Of a stretch of 64,000 nt of DNA, positions 32,546 through 43,761 are shown piece by piece. The notes beneath the pieces were generated by a model. It saw only the letters and a list, made by a program, of their open reading frames with translations. It was not told the DNA's origin and searched no databases. Both the position numbers and the translations under genes were made by a program. How positions within the stretch are numbered: the stretch's first letter is position 1; the number at the start of each line of letters is the position of its first letter. This DNA is from Glebionis coronaria (Eukaryota; Streptophyta; Magnoliopsida; Asterales; Asteraceae): contig JANFOE010000585.1 in the NCBI GenBank assembly GCA_025667525.1, positions 124,001 through 188,000 of the forward strand, given 5' to 3'.

Positions 32546-34480
32546 AATTCACTTCTTGAGTGTCTTAAATAGGGGTAATGACTTCTCTGCGGATTTGGAT
32601 AGGAACCTATTTAGCCCGGCCAGCTTCCCAATTAAGGACTGCACCTCCTTCCGTGTCTGAGGGGATGGCAGCTGTATTACTGCGTCCGTCTTCTCTGGGC
32701 AAGGTTTAATGCCAGTTGGATCAATCATATATCCAAGGAACATTCCCTCTGTTGCCCCAAACGTGCATTTCTTTGGGTTTAGCTTGATGTTAATCCTCCT
32801 CAGTGTGTCAAATATCTCTTGGACATCCCGGAGAAGTGCATCCTCCGTATGACTTTTTATGACTAAGTCATCCACATAAACTTCCAGGTTGCGGCCTATC
32901 TGCGAGTCAAAGGCTTTGTCCACAAGACGCTGGTATGTAGCACCGGCGTTCTTTAGTCCAAACGGCATTTTCGTATAACAATATACGCCCTGACTAGTAT
33001 GGAACGCCGTCTTTTCCGTGTCCTCCTCCGCCATCTAGATCTGGTGGTATCCTTTATATGCGTCTAGGAAGCACTTAAAGGGATATCCACATAGGGATTC
33101 CACCTTCCAGTCAATCTCTGGTAACGGGTAACAATCCTGTGGACAGGCTTTGTTTAAATCCGTGAAATCCACACACATGCACTAACTTCCGTCATGCTTT
33201 TCGACCATGACCGGATTAGATAACCACTCGTGGTAGTATACCTCGCGCATGATACCTGCGTCCACTAGTTTCCGTACTTCCTCCAATATCACTCGGCTGC
33301 GCTCAGGCGCCTGGCCGCGCTTCTTTTGCTTGATGGGTTGGTACCCCTGGCGGATTTGGAGCTTATGTTCTGCTATCGCACGTGGCACGCCCGTCATATG
33401 CTTTGGCTCCCACGCGAATATATCTAGATTTGCACTTAAAAGAGAGCACATGGCCCTTTTGTCGTCATCCGAGAGCGCTCCCCCAATGGATATCTCCTGT
33501 TCCGGGTAATCAGGGTGGATTGCCACCCTCCAATTGGGAGGTGGTGATCCACCCTTGGGTGGAACAGGTGGAGCCGGTGTTGTCACGGTATGACACTCGG
33601 ATGCTTGTACGATTGTGTTGTAAATGGTCACGATTCCTCCCTCAACAGGGAACTTGATCATTCCGTGTGCCGTGGAAGGTACCGCCCGTATAGCCGGAAT
33701 ACCTGGTCTGCCTATGATCCCATTGTACGGAGAATGTGAGCGTATCACCATGAAGTTCATCCACGCCGTAGTGGAGTTTTCCTCATTCCCAATGGTTACA
33801 AGCAGACGCAGTTGCCCTATCGGCCAGATGGTCTCTCCACTAAAGCCAGTGAGCGGCGTCGTGGCCTGTACTAATTGGCTTCTTATTTCTGGCCGCAACT
33901 GCAAAAAACAGTGTTCGTACAGTACTTCTGCTGACGACCCTCCATCCACGTACATGCGACGAACATTATGTGTTCCAATGCTTATCTCAATAGTGGGAGG
34001 CGCATCAATCACATCGCTTGCTGTGATGGGAGGGAATGAGATTTCCCTGCCGCGTGAAAATTGTTGGCCAATTTTCTGCCTCGTGCGGTGTTGTCTGGAT
34101 TGGATCATGTATATGGTCGAAGGTTTGTCCTTTTGAGGATCCTTCTTGTCATACTTCTTGTTGTCTTTTCCATCCTTCCAATCCTTGACCAAATGTTTGA
34201 GTTTACCTGATTTGATCAGTGAATCAATGTTCTTCTTGAGCTGGAGACACTCCTCCGTGCCATGGCCCTTGTCATTATGGAACTCGCAGAACCGATTTCC
34301 TTACCGACGGTCCAGGGGAGTTTTCATTGGTGGAGGCCTCGGAAAATTTGCCCCTTCCGTCAGCAAGATCTCCCAGTAGGACATCTTTAGGGGGGTAAAC
34401 TTATTGTCCGTCCGTCCTCCTTTGTTTTGGCTCTTATAGTCTGAGCCCCTGCTATTGTTCTGATTTTTTTGACCGCCCGA
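32546..34480 (-). pseudogene. Tat-1 protease and reverse transcriptase, broken by stops
   Basis: In one frame on minus: a nucleocapsid-type motif CEFHNDKGHGTEEC (about 34285-34245), the protease site YVDGGSSAEVL in the frame 34192-33182, then RT. Stops lie near 34303, 33182, 33035 and 32549. The RT frame 33034-32549 has MPFGLKNAGATYQ and the catalytic YVDDLV. The stops are TAG, TAA or TGA codons that one transition would convert from CAG, CAA or TGG, and no frame change is needed across this part. Confidence 0.88.
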
Positions 34481-35974
34481 TTACCTCCTGGACTGGTCGT
34501 TTGATCGGTAGTCGTTTCCTTTTGAAGGGTAAGCCGCGGCAACCGCCGTTTCTCCTTCTATGAAGTTTCTGACCCTTTCCACGAGGTCATCATACCTCTC
34601 TGGACGCTTGTCATTGAGACGCCTGATCAATTCCCTGTCTGTTATGGCGTGCATGTAGTCAGAGATTTTCAGGAGTTCCGGCATTGTCTTTGTGCGCGTG
34701 CACTCATCATTGAAGCGTTCAGTGAAGGCTTCTGTGGACTCCCCCGGCCGTTGTTTGACAGTTGCCAATGAGACCGGATCCCTATTATACTTCTTCCTCT
34801 GAGTATAATTGTTCTTGAACGCAGTGCGTAGTTCCGTGAAGCTATCAATGCTTCGTGGAGGGAGTCCCTCAAACAAGTCACGGGCATTGCCGATCAAAGT
34901 CGAATTGAACATTTGGCACCATATAGGCATGGGCCATCGCTCAATTTTAGCCTGTGTATCGAATATTTTGAGGTGATCATCCGGATCACCAGTTCCATCA
35001 TAGGTCTTGACACACGCCGGCATGCGACGTTTGGTGTCCTCGGAGTAGTTCCGTATACGGAGAGTGAATGGGTCTTCCCTGGGATCCGCCCATGGACGGG
35101 TGAGCCTAGGGTCATCCTATGGGTCACCCCACGGGCGGGAAAGATCCTCCGCTTCTGCCTCTCGATAATAAGGGCCACCATAATACTCATCATTGTTTGG
35201 TGGTGGTGGAGGGGTACGCCTAGGTCGGTGACGCTTGGGCGGATGGTCATCCGAGTCCTCTCCTGATGGATCTGGAGACGGGGGTGGTGCCCCATCCCTT
35301 GGGTGAGGTCCACTTTTCTGAGAAGAGCCAGGAGCCTTCTTCCCAGTGTCCATCCTATCCCACACACTTGTGCGGCGAGTGGCTCTGGTCAAATCTCGGT
35401 CTGGTCGCTCGGGTGAACCGTCAGACTTCCCCTCTCGAGACCGCGTTAGTTCCTCGATGAGGCGATCTCGTATGTGCTCGAACACATTCCTAGGTTGAGG
35501 AGTTTCCTCGAAGATGCTCTGCTCCTGAGGCCGAGTCTTCCTTTTCCCCTGATTTTGGGAAGAGGTGATTGGTCCGGCATTGCCAAAGTTGAGTCTAGAT
35601 TGGAGGTTTCTCCCTAGATTCAACCTTGATGCAATCCCTGGGACGATCCTATCAAAGTTCTGCGTGAGAACTCGAGTGAGATCCTCCTCGCTGAGTGGTT
35701 GGATTTCTACTTCCTCCTCAATCGCTGGTCTGCGCGGTTCCTTGTTAGGGGGATTGGGCGCACTCCCTGGATCAGGGTTGTCCAGGGTTGAAGTAAGTGG
35801 GGGAGTTATGGAGATCGTGCTCGTCACCCCCATGGACTGAAAACCACCACGGTTACCAGGTCCGCCCGCTGGGCGGCTAGGGGATTGATTGGGGATGAGT
35901 ATCCCTTCCCCTTGGGACTTCTGATTTCCAGGATTTGTGTTCCTGGGATTAGCTTGCGGATGCCCCTTCGTCAT
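34481..35974 (-). pseudogene. Tat-1 gag, one amber stop
   Basis: Start MTKGHPQAN at 35974. The N-terminal 285 residues are proline- and charge-rich. An in-frame TAG at 35117 precedes the gag domain (VKTYDGTGDPDDHLKIF, LPPRSIDSFTELRTAF, PGESTEAFTERF), which runs to a TAA at 34481. The zinc-knuckle part lies in the same frame further on. It would assemble the particle. Confidence 0.88.
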
Positions 35975-36017
35975 TGGGAATTCAAGATGAAGTTTCGCTT
36001 TAGCTTAGTGTAAGGGT

Positions 36018-36034
36018 CCCACGGATGGCACCAA
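36018..36034 (-). other. Probable primer-binding site of Tat-1
   Basis: On minus the LTR end ...CATCAACA is followed by AGT and TGGTGCCATCCGTGGGA. It begins TGG as a tRNA 3' CCA complement should. I could not name the tRNA with confidence. Confidence 0.6.
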
Positions 36035-36036
36035 CT

Positions 36037-36613
36037 TGTTGATGCAAAAGTTGGGTGATCCTTGTTAGACCCGAATTAGGCTTAATTCGGGTTGGCTAGA
36101 CTTCGGCTCCTGCACCAAGTGAACTGTTTTGGTTGGGATCCTGCACACTAAACAACACGCGTTAGGCTTACCGTGGGAATGTTTCCAACGATTAGACTCC
36201 GACGCGAGAGTAAGTAATCGGTTAGGGTTTATATGAGTTGAGAGTATAGAACGTAACCCCCTTTGTGGAACCCTTGGGGGTTCCTTTTATAGGCAGTGAA
36301 ACCCTAGTGGGCTGCCAATGACACTTCGGCCCCAAGGAAAGGATAAGTACCAGAATTAGACTGATTGTTATCTTCTAATTATGGTGAGTGAATATCCTCT
36401 TCTTTTGGGGTAAATCCTATTCCTAGACAGAATATGATTCTGTCTAACCCTGTACCGGCCGTGCCGGGCCGTGGGTCGCACACGTGTGTGCGGTTACTGT
36501 TCATCCAAGCCCATAAGCTTAAATGACATTATTCCCACCCATCTGTGATGGGCCGAATACGGGTAGTACCCGTGGGCCGGGTTCCAGACCCGGCTGGGGA
36601 CTATACGTCATCA
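36037..36613 (-). repeat. 5' LTR of Tat-1
   Basis: This is the 577-bp partner of 25685-26260. On minus TATAAAAGG (plus 36283-36291) is followed by GGAACCC/GGGTTCC (36267-36284). U3 carries the palindrome CACACGTGTG with a G-box core near 36480, and TGACGTA at its outer end, both bZIP/bHLH-type sites. These are the expected control elements of genomic RNA synthesis. Confidence 0.95.
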
Positions 36614-39600
36614 GTCCCGATGAGCCCGAATCGATGAATTTCATCGATGTGCTCGACGAAGCATGTGAAGAACATTTTCACGAGGCTTGTAAGAGCGGGA
36701 TTTCTCATTTACCTCATGTTGAGACCGTAGCTTCTATTGCCCCATCATTGACTCCATTTGGAGAAAGTGACATTCTTTTACAAGAATTTGAAGCAAGTTT
36801 AGGGGATGTGGATTTAAAATATGACGATTCTCCCACCGATTGGGAAGAAGATATTCGTACCATTGAGAGACTTCTCAGTGAGAACCATATTTCTCCACCT
36901 ACTCCTAAGGAAGTTACAAACGATGATCCAAATTTGACTAAGCCTTCCACCGAAAATCCACCGGATTTAGAGGTTAAGGATTTACCGTCTCATTTAGAAT
37001 ACGTTTTCCAAGAAGACAATAATAAGTTACCCGTCATAATTGCCAAGGACATAAAAGAGGATGAAAAATTGCGACTTATTGAAGTTCTTAAGACTCATAA
37101 GAAAGCAATTGCTTGGAAAATCTCCGACATCCGCAGAATTGATCCTAACTTTTGCACTCATAAAATTCTCATGAAAAATGACTTTAAACCCGCAATCCAA
37201 AGTCAAAGTAGGGTTAATCCAAAAATTCATGAAGTCATTAGGAAAGAAGTTATCAAACTTCTAGTTGCCGGCATGATTTACCCTATTTTGGATTCGCCAT
37301 AGGTTAGTCCCGTCCATTGTGTGCCTAAGAAAGGCAAAATAACTGTTGTTCCCAATGAAAACAAGGAGTTTATTCCTACTCGACTTGTCACGGGTTGGCG
37401 AGTTTGCATAGACTATCGCAAGCTCAATGATGCCACTCGTAAGGATAATTTTCCTCTTCCTTTCATGGATCAAATGCTCGAGCATTTAGCGGGTAATGGC
37501 TACTATTGCTTCTTAGATGGTTTCTCTGAATATTTCCAAACTCCTATCAATCCAAAATACCAAGAGAAAACCACATTCACTTGTCCGTATGGAACATTTG
37601 TTTACAAAATAATGCCTTTCGGCTTACGTAATGCTCCCGGGACTTTCCAAAGGTGTATGATGGCTATATTCCATGACATGGTTGAACAAACTATGGAAGT
37701 CTTTATGGACGATTTCTTGGTTTATGGTGATTCTTTCTCTTCTTACCTTGCCAGTTTAGAACGTATGCTTAAACGATGTGAAGACACTCGTCTCGTTCTT
37801 AATTGGGAAAAATGTCATTTCATGGTAAAAGAAGGTATCGTACTCGGTCAGAAAATTTCAAAAGCCGGTATTAAGGTCGATCGTGCTAAAGTTGATGTCA
37901 TTGCTAAGTTGCCTACACCTACCACCGTCAAAGGAGTTAGGATTTTTCTAGGTCGTGCGGGATTTTATCGATGTTTCATTCAAGATTTCTCTAAGATAGC
38001 TCGACCAATGACTCATATCTTAGAAAAGGATGCTCCTTTCATCTTTTCTCAAGATTCTCTCGACTCTTTCGAACTTATTAAAGGTAAATTAACTAAGGCA
38101 CCGGTCTTATTCTCTCCAAATTGGGATTTACCTTTCGAGCTCATGTGCGATGCTAGTGATTTTACGGTAGGAGCGGTTTTAGGTCAACGAGTTAACAAAC
38201 ACTTCCAACCAATCCATTATGCTAGCAAGATAATGATGGGGGCTCAATTACATTATACCACTACCAAAAAAGAGCTTTTAGTCGTAGTGTATGCTTTTGA
38301 GAAATTCCGCCCCCATTTTTTTCTTTCAACCACCATCATTTACACCGACCATTCCGCCTTGAAATACTTGTTGACCAAGCAAGATGCTAAACCGAGACTC
38401 CTTCGTTGGGTTTTTCTCCTACAAGAATTTAAAATCGAAATTCATGATAAAAAGGGAGCAGAAAACCTAGCTGCAGATCATCTTAGTAGACTTGAGGATC
38501 CTTATCAAGAGAATTTTTAAATTAAGAGATTAATGAATACTTTCCCCATGAGTCCTTAATGTCTATTAATTCCAATCTTGACGATACCTCATGGTTTTCG
38601 TACATTGCAAACTATTTGGCGGGTGGTGTTCTTATGGAAGGGTTAACATCGCAACAAAAGAAAAAATTCTTTAAGGATATTACGAACTATTATTGGGAAG
38701 ACCCTTATCTTTTCAAGAAATGTAGGGATCTTATAATTCGTAGGTATGTTGATGGGCCGGCGGCTTTAGAAATCCTTGAAGCTTGCCACAAAGAACCCAC
38801 CGGTGGTCACTTTGGTCCTAACTATACCACTATGAAAGTTTTTGATTCCGGATTCTATTGTCCCTCAATTTAATTGACGATCATGAGATGGTTAAGCATT
38901 GTGATGCTTGCCAAAGACAAGGTAAGATCACACATAAAGATGAGATGCCTCAAAATTTCATCCAAGAGTGTGAAATCTTTGACGTATGGGGCATCGACTT
39001 TATGGGGCCATTTCCATCATCCAAAGGGAACAAGTACATCCTCGTAGCCGTTGACTACGTATCCAAATGGGTTGAAGCAAAGGCTTTACCTACTAACGAT
39101 GCGAGGGTGGTTGTGAACTTCTTGAAACAAGTGTTTGCTAGATTCGGCGTTCCTTGTGCTATCATTAGTGATCGCGGTACTGATTTTTGCAATGATCAAT
39201 TTGCACGAGTCATGGCTAAGTATGGTGTCAATCACCGACTTTCCACCGTGTATCATCCACAAACTAATTGTCAAGCCGATATTTCCAATCGTGGACTTAA
39301 GGGAATCTTAGAGCGTAGCGTGGGAGTTCATCGTGCCTCATGGGCCGATAAATTAGATGATGCTTTGTGGGCTTTCCGTACCGCTTATAAGACACCTATA
39401 GGTTGTACCCCTTATCGCCTTGTGCATCGAAAGGCATGCCACCTCCCCATTGAGTTGGAGCATAAGGCTTATTGGGCCTTGAAATGGGCTAATTTTGAGA
39501 TAAACAAAGCCGGTGATCTTAGGAAAATCCAACTCAATGAACTTAATGAACTCAGGAATGAGGCTTATGAGAATTCATTGATCTATAAGAAGAAGACTAA

Positions 39601-39870
39601 GCTCATTCATGATAGCAAGATTAAGAACCGAGAGTTTCACATAGGTGATCAAGTTTTACTCTTTAACTCTTGGTTGAAAATCTTTATCAGGAAAACTTAA
39701 GAGACGTTGGTCCGATCCATTCACCGTGGCCCAAATCTTACCCTTACGGCACCATTGAGTTATCTCAACCAAATAGGCCCAACTTCAAGGTGAATGGCCA
39801 ACGTGTTAAGCTGTACTTTGTAAAGGACATCTCTCATGAGATGATTCCATCTCTCTCCATGTTTCCCTAG
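36614..39870 (+). pseudogene. Athila protease end and pol of B: RT, RNase H, integrase, broken
   Basis: 36614-37302 continues the polyprotein after Tat-1 (NFIDVLDEACEEHF). A TAG at 37300 replaces a tryptophan codon in DSPW. The frame 37321-38520 has RT ([13 protein letters not shown], catalytic FMDDF) and RNase H (YTDHSAL). Frame breaks near 38520, 38865 and 39690 separate the linker, the integrase zinc domain ([19 protein letters not shown]) and the core ([17 protein letters not shown]). The third catalytic residue is Asp instead of Glu in CQADISNRG. The last piece ends at 39870 like A. Confidence 0.9.
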
Positions 39871-41844
39871 AATTAGTTCTAGGTCGAGTCAGGCTCGTGA
39901 CTTGGTTAACAAAAACAAGCGATTCTCGGGAGGCAACACGATGATCTATCTTTTTATCCGTTTTTCATAATAAGTGTAGGGGCCACGTAGGTGTTTGTTG
40001 TTTTTTCTTATGATGTGCAGGGATTAGAGCTTTCAAAGATCCACTTTTGATCATATTTGAAGACCCGTGATCCCGTGTACCCATCTTCCCGGTTCTATCC
40101 TACACTCTTGTGATTCAATATTTTATCGATAAATGTTGAGATGGGAATCACTTTAGTTGTCTTTTCCTTAGCAAGATTTAAACTACGTGCACAATGTCCT
40201 AAGTGTAGGGGAGTTTACTTCCACATGCTTAAACATTGAGGAAAATGTTTATATCAAGTGTACGGGAGACTTCTATCAATGTTAAGTGGGCTTTTCTATG
40301 AATATGTCCTCATTTTAACCGGAAATTTTAATTTTTCTACGTTTTTCAAAATTTTTGATCTATTTTGGCCTGGTAGTATTTTTCATTTATTTGCTTTTTC
40401 TTCTTTCCTTTTTTCATCACATTGTATGTATAAATTCCATTTCAAGAATAAAGTCAATAGAAAAGAGAAAAAAATGAATAAATAAAATGGTTGTAACAAG
40501 GTTAGACGTCTTTGATATATTAGGCCTGTCGTGAATATTTTGACTCAACCCGAGTTTACTTATCCAAGTTTACTCTAGCTAGTATCCTTAACCATATGGA
40601 CCTTAATTGGTTTATTAGGCTAAGCATCCACGAGTCTCATTACTTGAGATTTTAAATTGTGGAGAACGAGAGATGATAGATTCGATAATAAGTTTAAGGG
40701 TTAATTTTTCCTTATATGTGTTTTTGTGGCTCTTTCTCCCCGCTTGTATATTTAATTGCATAATAAATGAGGATTTTTGCGGTTTAGATTCAGTATTTTA
40801 GCTCTTAAACAACTCTTTTATTTCCTTGTTATTAAAGCATGAACACATTGAGGATGCCAGCGTTGTGGACTTCCGACTAAGGTGGCTCATAACAACTAAG
40901 TAGGAGGTATTTAGACCATGGGACCGCGGAATTTGGCCTACTATATATATCATAAATAAAAAAAGAATAAGATTAAAACATGACCTCAAGGAGCCTTAGG
41001 GTGTGGGGCATGTAGTACGAACCTTGTCATTAGAGCCTTAGGATGTATGGCATGGTAAGTGTTGAATAAAAATTGATAATTAATCAATTCCCTTGTTTCT
41101 AGTTCAAGGAGCCTTAGGTTGTGGATCATAGATGAGGAGCACTTTTACATCTTAAAGAGCCTAAAGGGTATATGATGTGAATTTTCTAAACTCCACATAA
41201 AGTCAACATGACTTTGGAGGAAATAATAATAAGTAGTACTATTGGCCAAATTTTGGATCCGATAATTTATTCCCTAAATCATGTTAAATTATCCTTGATG
41301 TGGGCTTACTTTAGTGACAACGTTTTTGAGGACGAGGTTAGGTCCTAAGTGTCGTGTTTACACCGTTTTGCCTTCATTTTTGGACTAATGATTATTTAAT
41401 AAGTCAAAATGAGCCTACGGGTGAATGACAATCTTTAAAATCTAGAGATACAACTTACGAATTGGAGAAGGAGTATTACACAATTATCTTATATAAGTGG
41501 TTTTAACTTGAGAACTTATGGTAAACAATGATCTTATTTTTACTCTTGATATGGGGAACGTGAAACTTGAGGGTGATTAATATTCATGACACCAAAGCTC
41601 TAATTTAAGTCTTAGATTTCTTAACAAGTTTCTTCCATCAAACATTTTTGAAGTTAATAAATTAAAGGAAATTGTTATATCTTTTATAAGTTTTTATCTT
41701 TTCATGGTTGTTAAGTTTCTTTTATTATAGTAGTAGTATATTATAATAAAGGTCGAGATGGGTTAATTATGATGGAAAATATAAAATTATGCTTTGAAAT
41801 AATGCATTGCATGGGGACATTGCAATGGTCAAGTGTAGGGGATT
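39871..41844 (+). other. 3' non-coding region of B with two-hairpin motif, PPT-like repeats and PPT
   Basis: I see no env-like ORF. PPT-like motifs AAGTGTAGGGG occur near 39975, 40199 and 40256 (with one change), and as the true PPT at 41831-41844 next to the LTR. The two-hairpin motif (40209-40250) is weakened by one mismatch in each stem. Around 40570-40700 and 41280-41580 are stretches shared with A. Confidence 0.75.
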
Positions 41845-43553
41845 TAATAAGGGTAAAACAAATAAAAACGAAACCAAAATGTGTATTTAATGTCGTAAAA
41901 GTCAGAATTATGCGTGGTTTGTGTTTTTATTGTGTTTTAGGGCAAAAATATGAAAAAGGAAGAAAACACGGGCTTACACGGCCTTTTATCAAAGAAAAAG
42001 ACAAAAGACGAAGTCAAAAGATCAAAAGTCCAAAAATAATGGAAGTCAAAGGCCTATTATGAAGATTTATCGAAGAAAAAGAACAAAGACGGAAGTTTAA
42101 TAAAGTCGAAGAACCAAGTCTAATAAAAGAAGAAAATTAGAGACGAGTTCATTTTATCTATCGACAAATCCCGAGACAAAGTCGAGAAAGACGAGTTATT
42201 TAAAAAGGCGAGAAGACAAAGAGAAAGAAGGAAGAAACAACTCCACATCCTTTCCACTATAAATAGACCATTAAGCTTTCATTTGTAGTTACTTTTATTT
42301 TTAGTTTTTCATTAAGATAATTAGGAGTAGATGTTAATTACTTTCTCTCTCTAGTTTTTCTTCCAAGTTTTCTTAAGCTATTCATATTTAATCTTGTTTT
42401 GTTGAATCTTATCTTAATCATCATCATTAATACAAGCTTATTAAATATATCTCATTCTTCCTTTCTTGTTCTTAATCTTGTGTTAATTTGGTTAATCATG
42501 TAGCTTGTTTTGATCTTATTGCTTATTTGATTGATGTGCTTATTTCATTGTTCTTATGGTTTTGATGTGGTTGATGTTTTAGCTTATTGTGCTTATTTGA
42601 TTATTTTGTGTTTAGCTTATTTTTAATTAAGTGGATTTGGTAGATTAATATTTTTAAAAAGTTGATTTTATTAATTTTGCATATTTGGTGTTTTTAGAGT
42701 TTTTAATTTGTGGCTTATTTAGCTTTTCTTAATATTGGTTTAGCTTAATTTTTAGTATTTTCTTATTTTTCTCTTAATCCGGATGTTTAAAACCCTTATT
42801 CTGAATTACACACTTAGTTTTATTCCGAATTATATGATTATAGCTTATTCCGAATTAGCTTTAAAAATATTAAATTCCAAATTACATATGTTTAGAGTTT
42901 TTCCGAATTAGAAGTTAGAGCAGTATTCCGAATTAATAATTGAAGTAAATTCCGAATTAGGTATCAAAACTGATATTCCAATTGAGTGCAAGTAGAGGAT
43001 TCCGGATTATCAGCTTAAGCTAGGTCATTCCGAATTGCGTTCAACTCATTATTCCGGATTAGGTTATGCATTCATTTATTCCGGAGTATATGTATTATTG
43101 TTTTCCCGACTTACGTTTTAATGCAGATTCCGAATTACTTGAATAAAAACCATTCAGAATTAGTTTTACAAGCCCTATTCTGAATTACATTTTTAGATAG
43201 GACTCCGAATTAAGTTTTCCCTTGGATATTCCGAATTAGTTTTTGATTTGATATTCCAAACTAGGTCTTGTTTTTGATTCCGAATTAAATTGTTTTCAAA
43301 CTTTTATTTTTCTGCCAATTTTATTAAGATTAATTTTAAATTGTTTTGTTTATCTTTATTTTAGTTCATCAAGTTTTATAATTGTTTAATTCCTTTAAAT
43401 ATTGTCATTTTAGTTTATATTTTTCAAGTTTTCATTTTTTAATAAGAATAGATAAACGTGATTTTCTTTTTATCCACCAAGAATAATTGAGTCACACAAT
43501 AAACCGTGGTCAATTCGATTAGACCAATTCAAGAATAAATTTCTTAGTTATTA
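41845..43553 (+). repeat. 3' LTR of B
   Basis: The 1709-bp intact-structure copy has a TATA box at 42258-42265 and the ATTCCGAATTA array at 42775-43290. About 35 bp near its start are missing relative to the 5' LTR. It shows the empty site of the reverse-transcriptase insertion near 43325. Confidence 0.93.
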
Positions 43554-43761
43554 GTGCTATAAAACCCCACGTGTCAGTCATACCCCAACCCTCGTAAACC
43601 GAGGCAACACTATATATAAGCATGTGTGTGACTGTGCACATACAGTTTACAAACCTTCCACCATTGTTTCACTCCTTCCTACCTTCTACATTCATTATTC
43701 TTCATGGATATCCGTATTACCAAGTTAGATTACCACGCCCTTCTCCATATTTATATAAAAC

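Larger units (their letters stand above)
25685..36613 (-). mobile_element. Tat-1: Tat-lineage Ty3/gypsy element with antisense gene, minus strand
   Basis: LTRs 25685-26260 (576 bp) and 36037-36613 (577 bp) have ends TGTTGATGC...ACGTCATCA in plus sense and TSD GTCCC (25680-25684, 36614-36618). PPT and PBS are in the expected places for a minus-strand element. On minus: gag, protease, RT, RNase H, a further RNase H of the Tat type, and integrase. On plus, between pol and the 3' LTR, lies a four-exon gene. Antisense extra ORFs are known in Tat-lineage elements such as Grande. The LTRs differ at about 18 sites by eye. Confidence 0.95.
17999..43553 (+). mobile_element. Athila-like Ty3/gypsy element B, plus strand, with two nested insertions
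   Basis: LTRs are 17999-22983 (interrupted) and 41845-43553, both starting TAATAA and ending TTAGTTATTA. The flanking 5 bp are GTGAT (17994-17998) and GTGCT (43554-43558), a TSD with one change. PBS lies at 22987 and PPT at 41831. Gene order is gag, protease, RT, RNase H, integrase. A reverse-transcriptase pseudogene sits in the 5' LTR and Tat-1 in the protease region. Without these insertions the element is about 11.4 kb, similar to A. Its LTRs are more diverged than those of A, and coding frames have several stops and shifts. Confidence 0.93.

Noticed and set aside
40258..40485. Possible env-like ORF of B, with a similar frame in A at 8114-8326
   Set aside because: Short, no signal peptide or membrane pattern that holds in both, and the similarity is explained by DNA homology of the 3' region.
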